Shown here piece after piece: positions 1 to 10,344 of a stretch of 64,000 nucleotides of DNA; the first letter of the stretch is position 1; each line of letters opens with the position of its first letter. A program made the translations under genes and the position numbers. Source of the stretch: Nectonema munidae (taxonomy: Eukaryota > Nematomorpha > Nectonematoida > Nectonematidae); the NCBI GenBank assembly GCA_030549495.1, contig JAUIRK010000884.1, forward strand, positions 124,001-188,000. The letters run 5' to 3'. The notes under the pieces were generated by a model. The model searched no databases and was not told the origin of the DNA. It saw only the letters and a program-made list of their open reading frames with translations.

Positions 1-439
1 TGTTTGTTTGCGTATGTTGATGTTAATGTTATGTGTGCGGTGTGTGTGATTATATGCTTGCTGGGCTGGTTTGTTTGTAGAGGGTATGTACTAACAGGTA
101 TATGTTGAAGAGGATTGGTAAGGGTGACCTGCCTTTAGGAACTCTAATTTTTCTTGAAACAAACTTATTTGTTTATCTGTTATATGTTTAAAAGACTATG
201 ATCTTTTTGTCATACGCAAACTCCTTGATCTGTTCCGATAAAAATGAGGACTTCACGTGGTTGGAACGAGATCTACCCTCCGAAGATGCAAATCTCGACA
301 ACAATTCCTTTGTTCGCAAGTTCGGCGACCGCAGCCGTTTTTTTTAGTTGGGCCAGACTTTCATTACACTCCCTTTCTAGCCTGGCTAATTCTTTTGGAG
401 GGGGGGGCGAGAAACATAAGCTCAGGGCCAAGTCCACAA
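1..439. other. Left edge, no gene recognised
   Basis: GT-rich low-complexity sequence at the very start, then unique-looking sequence leading into the LINE remnant. It may be the 5' part of that LINE, but I see no domain in it. Confidence 0.4.
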
Positions 440-1590
440 AAATTCATCTGCTCGATTTGCAACAAACATATATACAAAAACACATGCAGCATTAAATGTA
501 ACCATACACTGACACACTGGATTCATCTAAAATGCTCAAACATAATCCTCAAATCTTACAACATAAATTGGTCTTGCGCAAATCACTCCCACATATCCTC
601 ACCATCTCAGAACTATTTTAGGAATAACCTACAACAAAATACGTTTAACCTCTCTTAAGCTTCCATCGAAAAATCAACAAACCTTCCCACCACCACAAAA
701 CCCCACCATACTTCAATCACCACGCAATCTCATCCTACTGCTCACCACAAACAAACAAGGCATTCAAGTATATTCAAAATATTGCAAATTAACATCAATG
801 GAATCTCAAACAAAATCACGGAGCTAACACTTCTCACCAAACAACTTAACCCAAACGTCATAACTATCCAAGAAACGAAACTCAACCAAAACAGTAAAAC
901 ACCTCGCATTCCACATTACACACATCAGAACAGACCGAAACATCGATTCAACAGGCTTAATAACATACATCAAGAAAACACGAAGTATTCAAAACTCACA
1001 TCTGATCATAAAAACCATTAAAAAAGAAAACGTTATGCTAAATAACAACTCCTATCGCATAGCTAACATTTACATACCACCCAAAAACTATTAACATTTT
1101 CTCACACCTCTTTAACCACAAAAATCTTATTCTAACCGGCGACATCAATCCACATTCAACAGAATGGTTTCTCCTTGCACAGACAACAGGCAAATTATCC
1201 AAAACCTCATACACAACTCACACTATAATAATTACCACAGACACGCACACCAGAATTCCAGCAAATAAGTTAAAAACACAATTTTAACAACCGACATCAC
1301 TTCTATCCCAATTCAAACGAGAACCAACAGAAATTTCAAAAAACGAACTGGGAGTCTTTCTCACATACATCGAAATCAATATCACTAACGCTGAACCTGA
1401 TCTATTACATACACACATTAAACAAAATTCTCACAGACCTCATATTACATGAAGACAAACCCAACATCCCCAAAGAAACATCAATCTTGCAACACAAAAG
1501 CACACTTTCAACAACAAAAAATCCTACTCCAAGCATGTTAACACTTAGACAACACACAACACTGCAGTCACCAACCAAACTATCCACACA
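440..1590 (+). mobile_element. LINE remnant: zinc finger and endonuclease
   Basis: Decayed non-LTR retrotransposon. Around 440-600 one frame gives a PHD-like cysteine/histidine pattern (CSIC, then KCNHTLTHWIHLKCS), typical of the first product or N-terminus of Jockey/CR1-type LINEs. From 782 the apurinic-type endonuclease begins: it reads QININGISNKITEL, then VITIQETKL, the conserved N and QE motifs of this nuclease. Later pieces (GDINPHSTEW near 1140, TRIPANK near 1250) keep the endonuclease order but in changing frames with many stops. No reverse transcriptase follows before 1.6 kb, so the copy is truncated as well as decayed. The clade is inferred from the zinc finger plus endonuclease layout; I could not align it. 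Confidence 0.6.
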
Positions 1591-1739
1591 CAAGTGGATT
1601 ACCGGAATTCACTTTCAATCCGACCAATCCTTAATCTTCCACGTAAAATTAATATAATTTTTATCAAGATTTCAATCAAGTGCCTATTGAAAATGGCAAT
1701 GACAAGAAAAGGTAAATTAGTTCTTCTTGTAGGCATTAT

Positions 1740-2907
1740 TCGGGAAACCGATTTCCAAGGTTGCAGTCAACTTCGAACAAAAAGATGTGTTTTAGAAAGA
1801 CTTTTTTATTTTATAAAAAAGTTATAAAAATCTGTTAGTGAATCTTGCGCTATAGTAGCAAAGGAAAATGGAGTGTTGCAAGCCTCTTAACATGACACAA
1901 ACCCTATATGTCGAAAAAATCGGTTCATCTATGAAAAACACAAAAAATTGAGGAAGAATAAAGGACATGAATCTACCACACAGATGAAGAGAATAAAAGA
2001 GTTTGACAAAGGTTTAGATAGTCTATTCGATATCGCACATTCCCAATCTAAAGCTCTTATAAAAAACAAAGAGATTTAGCTTTTCTTGAAGATCAACCGG
2101 GAAAAAGAAAAATGTTTATTGGTAAAGAAGACAAAAAAAATTTGAAAACGTACTTAGGAAAAAAAAGGTTTTTTTTATAAAAAGTGTTTCGAGGAGAAAG
2201 GAAAAGTTTCGGAAACAGTGCCTATTGATGATTCAAATGCTCTTGCTTCATCTAACGATGATAATAAAGTTGAGTTCAAGCCAGCTAGCGTTCTATCGAC
2301 CTCATTTTCTAGGCTGTTGTCATCAAAAAGTTTAAAAACAAACAAACAAAAAGAAGTAATTGATAATAATAAATTCATAGCAGTCTTGGATAGAACGGGA
2401 ACTTCTGTCAGGAAAGCCATACATATTGTAGCCCCCGCGTTAGTAGGTGAAGTTGTAAGTTTAGATAGAATAACTATTTCAACTTCTTCGATGCACAGGT
2501 TTAGAAGAAAGATCGGTATTCATTTGCTCATTATATCAAGAAAACTTTTGGCAAAAAGACAGACAGGCAGGCTTCCAGTTGTAGTAACCGGAAAAAACAT
2601 TGAGAAGATTCTTGCAATCCCGGATTTGACTCAAGGATCAGGTGAAGTTTTTGCTGAGACAGTTTTGAAAGTATTGAAAGAATGGTCCTCTTGCTTACCT
2701 TGGATCGCAGGATTATGCGTTGACAAAACTGCAGTTAACTCTGGAATTAACAAAGAAGCTTGTTCATTAATTCAAAGTCAAGTTGACAAACGTTTGCTTT
2801 TCTTTGCCTGTAGGCACCATATTCATGAAGTGTTGATAGCTGCAGTTTTCGATTTAAAAATGTCTTCTTGGGACATGAATTTTGCATTAAAATTCTTTTT
2901 TTTGTGA
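1740..2907 (+). mobile_element. Transposon-derived ORF with RNase-H-like transposase features
   Basis: The longest open stretch (2218-2907, 229 codons) carries LCVDKTAVNSG followed about 35 residues later by ACRHHIHEV. This D...N-S-G plus C-x-H-H pattern is familiar from a family of uncharacterised proteins repeated in many invertebrate genomes. It resembles the second catalytic aspartate and the Cx2H motif of hAT-like RNase-H-fold transposases. Upstream, frames from about 1749 read GCSQLRTKRCVLERLF and GLDSLFDIAHSQSKALI, which match the usual N-terminal half of that family, so the gene once began near 1.7 kb. The N-terminal half is broken by frame changes. The ORF ends at 2907 before the expected C-terminal part, so this is a fragment. 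The family is recognised from memory; the hAT link is inferred. Confidence 0.55.
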
Positions 2908-3122
2908 AATACATGCCATATTTCTCATTTAAAGAGGAAAAAATTCAACTGAAAGTATTTGCAAAAATCGAACTCCAAATACCCAAAAATTTATAAAATT
3001 GAAACAAAATCCTACCCCCGGTTTGGACTAAGAGAGCTCACTCCATACAATTACAAAAATTAAACTTTCTTCGTTTATACTTAAAAAATTATTTTATGAT
3101 AGTCAAAAATCCGACTCCAAAA

Positions 3123-4260
3123 CAGAGATGTGCCGGATATCCGGTAGATGTCCGTTTGCTGGTTATCCGACTATAAATTTATTATCCGCTATCAGGCTAT
3201 ACATAAGATTTTTCCCGGATAGCCGAACAATTAGCGAGATTTTGCTGAACTATTTTATTGAAATAAAAACAGAAAAATATCATTTCTATATTGAGGTTCC
3301 AATATTTTGTTACCATTCCTTCTCCTTTTGTATTCTTGCAAGAATTTGTCAGTTCCAAAGGAGAGATGAACAAAGATGGCGCAGGACCTTCTGAAACAAG
3401 CATTATCCGGCTCCTGAAACTTGATTGAAAAACTCTTTTGTATTTCCTATGCCTGACTAAAATCACTGACTACGGTCCTAAGTCGGATTTTTGTAAGTAC
3501 TAGGCGTAGGATATTTTCCCTCAGACTCCCCAGGCATGGTACCTCAGCATAAACTTGTTCATGATATCACAACTGGATGGAACTCAACATACAACATGGT
3601 TGAAAGGTTTATACGAACAAAGCAATGTGTTGTGGAATACGCTATTCACCATGATATTCAAACGGTAGCAGCATATCAGTGGACGTTACTTGAAAACATA
3701 CCAAGACAACTTAAACGTTTTCTAGAGGTAACAGAAGAGGATAGCAAAGAAGAGAAAATTTGTTTTGTAGTACCTGCTACAACAACCCTAAATTTTACCT
3801 ATCAAAAAGACAAAGTAGTGAAGTATCTAGAAAAATGTTTATCCAGGTCATTTAATAAAATGCATATTTTAAATGATAAAAATTATTTTATTACAAAATT
3901 TATACGAAAAAAAGATATGGCAAAAAAAATTGATTTTTGAGGAAATGGAAAAAGTATTTTGTTTCGTCTAAAAACAATAACTATAGCATAGGTGCGGAAA
4001 TTCATCATAACATTTGAAAATGCTGCGATGAATTTGTTTCTGCAACAGAAAAAGATACTAATTCTCAATTTAAAGAGATTTCAAATGAAATAAAAGAGAA
4101 TTGGAAGTATATTTGAAAGAAGCATTGCTACCAAGACAGGAAAATCCTCTAGAATAGTTACAAGCTGTGTCAATTTCAACCGACCAAAATGCAAGTTCCC
4201 TAATTATCTGAATGGAGAGTGCGGAGAAAATTAAAATTCATAATTTTTTTTAGATACCGT
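3123..4260 (+). mobile_element. hAT transposon fragment with left terminus
   Basis: CAGAGATGTGCCGGATATCC at 3123 looks like a hAT left end with repeated GGATATCCGG-type subterminal motifs. Coding remains begin at 3536: VHDITTGWNSTYNMVERF is the hAT signature before the third catalytic residue (usually D-x-x-T-RWNST; here R is replaced by G). The block runs to 3940 as an open 134-codon frame. Near 4100 a second frame gives VYLKEALLPRQENPLE, the conserved run-up to the C-terminal dimerisation domain. The dimerisation domain and the right terminus are not visible, so the copy is 3'-truncated and internally decayed. Confidence 0.7.
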
Positions 4261-4442
4261 CTCCTCTCCCTTTAAAAACTCTTCCTGAATAAATTTTTAT
4301 AGCGGATATAAACTTTTGTTTATTTTTCATAATAGATTTTTTCAAACAATTAAGTCGGAAAAAGAGCTGGAGCAAAGTAAATAATTTTAACGGAGCTAGA
4401 GATAGGGTTTTTCAACTTTAAACAATTGATATCTATTTAGAT

Positions 4443-4754
4443 CAGTGTTTCCCTAACTCCGACACACCATCAAGAAAATATTTCAAAAAAACTACTAAAT
4501 GAAGTATTATAATTACCAGTATCCTTGTAATCCATTAAACATTAAGATTAAAGTAGCAAGAGAAAGAAGCTGGGCGAACAAGCAACAAGAACAATAAAAT
4601 TTTATTCAGTGTCACAAATGAGCTCGCTTTCGAGAACAAATGTGCTAATTGAGGGATAACTGTATCTTATATTATTTCTAAAAAATTTCGCAACACACAT
4701 GGAAAGTTTTTGCGACACACTACTGTGTCGCGACACACAGTTTGGGAAACACTG
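4443..4754. mobile_element. hAT-type MITE with perfect 8-bp target duplication
   Basis: A 312-bp non-coding element. Left end CAGTGTTTCCCTAACT and right end (reverse complement) CAGTGTTTCCCAAACT form 16-bp inverted repeats with one mismatch. Both sides are flanked by ATTTAGAT (4435-4442 and 4755-4762), an exact 8-bp duplication as hAT transposases make. The inner sequence has GACACAC motifs near both ends. The preserved duplication suggests fairly recent insertion. Confidence 0.92.
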
Positions 4755-4762
4755 ATTTAGAT

Positions 4763-6150
4763 AGTGAAATCTAAAAAAAGTTAAGAGTAAAATTCTACTT
4801 ATGATGTAAAATTGTTATCAAACAAAAATAAGTTAAAAGATAATCAAAGATTAGAAAGTTAAATTTATTAGTAGACATATAATCATCAAAATAATATTTT
4901 ATATAAAAATGTCAGATTTCAATAATTAAAATGCAGATAACAATAAAGAATATTAAAAAAATTTATTAAGTTAGAATGAAATAATTACATTAAAAGAAGG
5001 TATTTTGATACAATAATTAATTAAAATAATTTATGGATTAAAAAAGATAAAATCTCTAAACATTTAAAAAATGTGAAAATAATTGACAAGAGAAGTAATA
5101 TAAAAAAGATGTAGCCATAAAAAGTTAAAATAATCATTTATTGCATTTACAAATTGTATTTTACACATTAAAAAACAAAAATATTATCAAAAGATTTAAT
5201 AATCCAAGAAAATTTCCATCGATTAAACACAAAGAACTACCCATAAAATCCAACCTAATAAAAAATTAATAAAGTAATGAATAAAATTCAATATATATAT
5301 ATATATCTTACATAAAATGGCAATAATTTTTACACATTTTTATGAATAGTAATCATAGAAACGGGTTATACTTATTTAAGAATCATTTTTAGCCATTTTA
5401 TAAAAAGAAAAGATTTCAAACACATAAAAAATATTATAAAAATGATATTTCTTGAAGAAACACCTTTATCGTTTGCATTAACAAACCATGCCTTTATAAT
5501 CATAAACTACCCTATAATCCACTCAAAAATTACCGCACTGTTTATAAACCAGCCTTCATGTACAGCTTTGTTTTATATAGAGAGAAACCTTGTTTCCATC
5601 CCGGACCTTTCAAATAAATATAGCACTACAGCTTATTGTTCATTAGAATCATTTAGCTTTTATTGTGTATCTATTTATTTCACTCTTTATTCCACATAAT
5701 TCATAGAATTATTCTTTGAGAAAGTATATTCAAAAATATTATACCGACTGCTCGTTTTGCTCGTTACCTATTTTGGGGTACCAAAACGAATAAAATGGGT
5801 AAGTTGCTTTATCAAAAAATCGTAAAAATAATTTACAAATTGTGGATGTTAGAACTGATTTGCAACTACAATCACACATTGACTTAACTATTTGTAATGA
5901 TGAAATGAGAAACCTTATTACATCTTGGCATATTCTTTACCAACCTTCTTTATCTGACTATGTTTTCATATCTATATCCTTATCACTTCCTAGTTGACAT
6001 GAAAGTTCTCCTAACACCAAATTTACTTTCAATGAAAGCTTATTTCTTCAAAACCTTATCCAAAACTGTTCTCCTTGAAAACGTTTATTAACAAGAAAGC
6101 TCATGATAATTGATGGAATCAATGGTTTAAAAGTTAATACTCATTCAAAT
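4763..6150. other. AT-rich intergenic sequence
   Basis: No gene or element recognised. It contains a short (AT)8 microsatellite at about 5291-5306 and scattered short open frames without motifs. Confidence 0.5.
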
Positions 6151-6179
6151 TCGCTATAGTTGACATCAACTCTCTTAGA

Positions 6180-6400
6180 AATAGTTTTAAAAAACTTAAA
6201 ATTAATCCCCTTCCACCAAATATCGTAAGGTGGTTAGCTAACAATTGCCGTTGTAAAATGTTCCTTAATAAAATACAAAAGTGTAACGATACGCAATGCC
6301 GTTTTGGTTGTAATTGCATTGAGAGCCCAAATCCCTTCTATTCACATACTTTAGAACAAATAGCTAATAGAATCATCTCATGTTCAAAATATCAGAAGCA
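6180..6400 (+). mobile_element. Possible LINE C-terminal fragment
   Basis: One frame reads LPPNIVRWLANN, then QCRFGCNCIES, a histidine, then a cysteine. W-L followed by a C/C/H/C knuckle resembles the zinc-binding tail after the reverse transcriptase of some LINEs. There is no other support. Confidence 0.25.
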
Positions 6401-6409
6401 AGGGTTTTT

Positions 6410-7640
6410 CCTTTGATTCAATTTTACATATTTTCTCGAATCTTAACTTTATTTCTAGTTTGTCTTCATTTGTTAGTTCCATTGAAATACTATTAAGAGA
6501 AACACCACCTTAACTTGTCAACATTCCCGATGCGGCAATCCCAATACCTTTCTTTAGTTTTACCCTCAATGAAAATAACTTTTTAGGTAATATAGTGCCT
6601 ATTTCACTCCATTTTGTGTTGCTCCTCTTCTTTTCTCCCTTACCCTTTTCTTTCTCTACCCTTTTCTCTCCTTTCCATTCTCTTTTCTTTCTTACTACGA
6701 TTGATGTTTTTCGAGTGGCATCATCTCCAGAAACATAGAAGTTTCGCGACAGCTTTCGGATTCCAGCAAATCTACAAGCTGCGACAACAAGAATAAGAAC
6801 CCTTTGAAGATCAGTCTACAGACGATTTGTATTCAAAATTGTGGCCCTCATATTGTTAACAAGAAAACAACTAGCCAACGAACTACCAAGTGCATTAGAT
6901 ATCTTTTATACCCAGTGGACATATGGCATTCGTACAAAAATATAAAATATCATTTACTGGCACATTTCAAAAAATAGCTCATGTCAAATTAAAAATTTTA
7001 TTAAAATACTTATAAAAAGTTTTTTACACATATATAAGAGAAGTTTGATTTATATTGTTACGTGAAATTAAAGAAATTTTTACCCTTCCTCTTCCCCCTT
7101 TTTAATGGAAGAGTTGCACATTTATAGGCTCGCCTCCTCCCTGTCCCCTATAACTATAATAAGTATTTTCTATCTCATAATTACCGTGAGTTAAAACTTT
7201 CTTTCACTACCGAGACTATTTTTTCTTTTTTTAATTACACCTAAATATTAATTTAATTTTTTATTAATTTTATTGAGATTATTCATTTAGACATCAAAAT
7301 GATTTAAAGTTGTATAAAAAGAGAGTGTATTTTTTAATTAATTTTAATGAATAAATACTATACATAGTTCAGAAGAAAAGCTATTATGGGATGAAGCAAA
7401 GTTTTCATTGAACTTGTTAGCTAAATCATCATCATCAATGAATTTATCACCTTCTTTTATATATATATATTTTTTATAACTGTCATAACCTGACACGCAC
7501 AAAAATATTTGAATGTTCTTGTCTTGTTGGGATTAGCGCTGAAAGGGTCTTTGTTGGTTGCCCTTCGATTTAGAAATCTTCTTCCATGTTTTTCTTTCTT
7601 GGAGGTCTCCTCCATTGAATTCTCTTTTGGCAAGGATCTT
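6410..7640. other. AT-rich intergenic sequence
   Basis: Pyrimidine-rich tract at 6620-6690, otherwise plain AT-rich DNA. No gene recognised. Confidence 0.45.
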
Positions 7641-7642
7641 AC

Positions 7643-7783
7643 TGTTTTGTTTTGAAGAAGCTTTATCTTTTCCTTTCGTATTTCTGCAAGGACGTTGCTT
7701 TCTTTGGTTGTTGAAGAATCTTCCGGCCTAACATCTGTTGAGAGAATCCCTTCTTTGTATTCAAGAATCTTGAGAGTTTTTTC
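7643..7783 (-). CDS. Possible host exon, 47 codons, phase 0/0
   Basis: On the minus strand a strongly pyrimidine-rich tract ending in CAG stops at 7784. The next 141 bases are open and end at a good donor (ACA then GTAAGAT, GT at 7642-7641). The encoded stretch begins EKTLKILEYKEGILST and ends KEKIKLLQNKT. It is charged and helical-looking, with no recognised domain. It sits in a block much more GC-rich than its surroundings. Alternatively the whole block is a promoter plus 5' leader (see the next entry). Product unknown. Confidence 0.3.
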
Positions 7784-8060
7784 CTGGGCGGGAGGGGTGG
7801 GCGGCGAAGAACGTGAAATTGCAGAAAAAGGGTGAGGAGACTGCCCGTGCCCGCCCTTATATACCCACGATGTGGGCGGAAGCCGAGCAAGAATTCCAAT
7901 TCGCTGGGCAGTTAGTAGCAGTTTGCGCAGAAACTGGGCGAAAAGCTTGGGTATCGTCCAGTTTTTCCAGCCAATGGGCGTCGCGCTTGATGATCTGTCC
8001 GGTGCCAGAAGGCCGGTCAAGAGTCCTTCTCCATGGCATCATCGCTTCCTGCAGGCTCGT
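7784..8060 (-). promoter_or_regulatory. GC-rich promoter-like block with TATA and CCAAT boxes
   Basis: On the minus strand TATATAAGGGCGGG lies at 7863-7850, with an initiator-like CTCACC about 30 bases downstream. CCAAT motifs sit upstream at 7896-7900 and 7971-7975 (on the + strand; the box works either way). The block is about 280 bp of GC-rich sequence in AT-rich DNA. This is seen in the sequence; promoter activity is inferred. It would drive transcription leftward through 7783-7643. Confidence 0.4.
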
Positions 8061-8429
8061 CTCGCAAGGTTCTTTTTCGTCTTTTCCATGCATTTTTTGG
8101 AATTTTATGAAAATTTGTGAACGAACCATTTGCAATACTCAACAAGTAATCGGCGTCAACTTTGAGGAGAAATAATAGGATTAACTCCAAACTTATATCA
8201 AGGTCGAGTTTTAGTGAAATTATAATTGAAAAATGTTGACAAAGAATGAGGACGGGTAAGGAACTTAGGTTGGCGACAATTCTAAACGATCTTTTATATA
8301 ATGCTATATAAAAACTATAAATTAAAAATTATACTATGACAAAACAGGATTATATTACAAAAAATGAAATTTTATGAACAAAAATTTTAAAACTTTTATT
8401 TCAATAAAAACATTATATAAATAATTGTG

Positions 8430-10325
8430 AATCTTAAAAAAAAATTTATTTACAATTTGAACAAACGTAATAGGTATGTTTTTTGCACGCATCACACTTT
8501 CTCGTACCTCTGGTTCTAGATTGCTTCGAATCCATATAACAAAATTCTCTACTACTCTGTGTTTCGCTAGGCAACTCTTTATCCTCGAATCCATAAAAAT
8601 TCAGTAAACTTATATGTGTTTAGATCTGAAAATATGTGGTATTAAAACGCGGTTTGACCTGACTGTCCCGCATATTGTAAGCCCTCTGGAAATTGCCCAT
8701 ACACATAAATCATGTGAATAAAAAATCTGTCCGAAATAACTTCACATCTTAAAGGTATATTAGAATTAGTAACTAACCGTTTGACAATGTTAGTACCTGC
8801 AAAATAGCTTTTATAACTTAACCCAGGAATATAAATCTGTTTTCAGTATGTAAAGAGACATAGCATCTGTACAGTGATATTAATTCCGTATCGACCAGAA
8901 TTAGAAGGAACATAAATTTTGATTCTACAATTAACTCTAAATTTGACAAGTTGTTCATCAATTGTCACACAATCTTGAGGAACGAAAAAATGTGAGCAAT
9001 TCGAATAAAAAAGTCGTGCATATATCTTATAGCAGATATTTTGTCATTTTCATTACGCTCGGTTTTTTATCAAAACAAAAGAAAGAGTGGATAAGCATAA
9101 ACATGTTGCGTGTCATAGAAGCTCTGAGAAAAGGTTCGCCATTTTTTTCATTGAACAAGTATTTCATTTTGATAGATTGGTTTTTTGATTGTCCCATATG
9201 TATTAAACATCCAAAATATGCAATGAGATCAGAAAGTTGAAACTTTTCAAAAGTAGAACGCAAAAATTCATATTTAGGAGATTCCAGACTAAAAATTTAG
9301 TTGCATAGCAAAAAATAAATATACAAAACAACAAAACTTACGAAAAGTTTTGACGCATTTTCTCTTTAGTGCAGTTGAAAATATGCAAAATAACTTGTGT
9401 GGTAAAAAACAGTTCAAAAATTTCAAGAGAACCACTAAGAGCTGAAGGGCTGCTTGCAGGACCAGGTGGGCTTTGATATACATTTCTAATATTTTGGTTG
9501 AGAGGACCGCCTTGATTTGATCTAGAAGAATCCCAAAAATACTCAGTATTATCTGGTGCTATTAGTGAATCGCAAAGTAAATCTTTTTCAGAAGCAGATG
9601 TTGAATCCAAATCAGAAAATGAAGTATTTGTGGTCTCACTAGAAGAAGAAGAACCCAGAGAACTCATAGAAAAAAGTAAGTTTGAAAAAAAAACTTTGAT
9701 TGGGAGAAAAATCTGGATGGAGAAAGAAGTTAATTTTTATTCCAAAGAAAGTTCAAGTGAAATAAATCAATATAAGAAACACTATCTTTTTCACAGTAGA
9801 AAGAAGTGTCAGATTTTCATTGATAAAAATCAAAAGTAATGTGATGGCAGTTATTCATCGACAATAATCTGAGCACATTGTTTATCACACTTTATGTAAT
9901 AAAATCAATAAGCCCCTGTATATATATTTTTTTATATTTCTCCATTTGCTGCGAGCTATCAAATAACCAAGAAAAGTATACAGTAGATATCACGCCATAT
10001 GATCTCTTTACTTTTTTATTGTAAGTATGATGGCTCAGTACACCATTCATGCACAGATCACATAGGCTAGCTTATAAATAGCAGGTTCCCTTCATAACGT
10101 TGTCTGTATCTGGTAAATGATTGACTTGTATGATTGATTGTTACTGTGTAATTGATAAATCTTTGTATACCACCATATAGAAAAAGCATGATACACGACA
10201 AATTATACTCACACATCAGCAAATTTTTTAGTTTCAAAATTTTTGAGAGAGTAATCTAGGGAATGAAGAAAAAACCAGTTATAATATTAGCATGTTCCCA
10301 TATGGGAACTTTAGGCATAGAGTGA
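8430..10325 (-). mobile_element. piggyBac element, PGBD4-like, decayed
   Basis: Minus-strand piggyBac transposase remnant. The N-terminal exon (9667 down to 9342) starts MSSLGSSSSSETTNTSFSD and includes the acidic/serine tail and the GGPLNQNIRNVY block. A clean 53-nt GT-AG intron (9341-9289) joins it to LESPKYEFL...LIAYFGCLIHMG. Degenerate DDE-domain pieces follow (VTIDEQLVKFR near 8960, then YGINITVQM). The C-terminal cysteine finger reads RKCDACKKHTYYVCSNCK with a stop at about 8440. Several frame changes lie between 9027 and 8500. A decayed terminus with the 16-bp palindrome described below lies near 10294-10325. TTAA target sites are not clear. Confidence 0.75.
10294..10309. repeat. 16-bp perfect palindrome at a piggyBac terminus
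   Basis: GTTCCCATATGGGAAC. The same palindrome recurs at 12802-12817. One-base variants lie at 12504-12519 and 43936-43951, and a degenerate copy at 53159-53174. In four of the five it sits about 10-15 bp inside a terminus. It is probably the transposase-binding or hairpin part of this family's ends. Confidence 0.8.
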
Positions 10326-10344
10326 ATGAAAATTTAAGGCAAAT

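Noticed and set aside
7872-8175. Several overlapping frames on both strands in the GC-rich block
   Set aside because: GC-rich DNA lacks stops by chance; none shows a domain. The promoter-like reading explains the block better.
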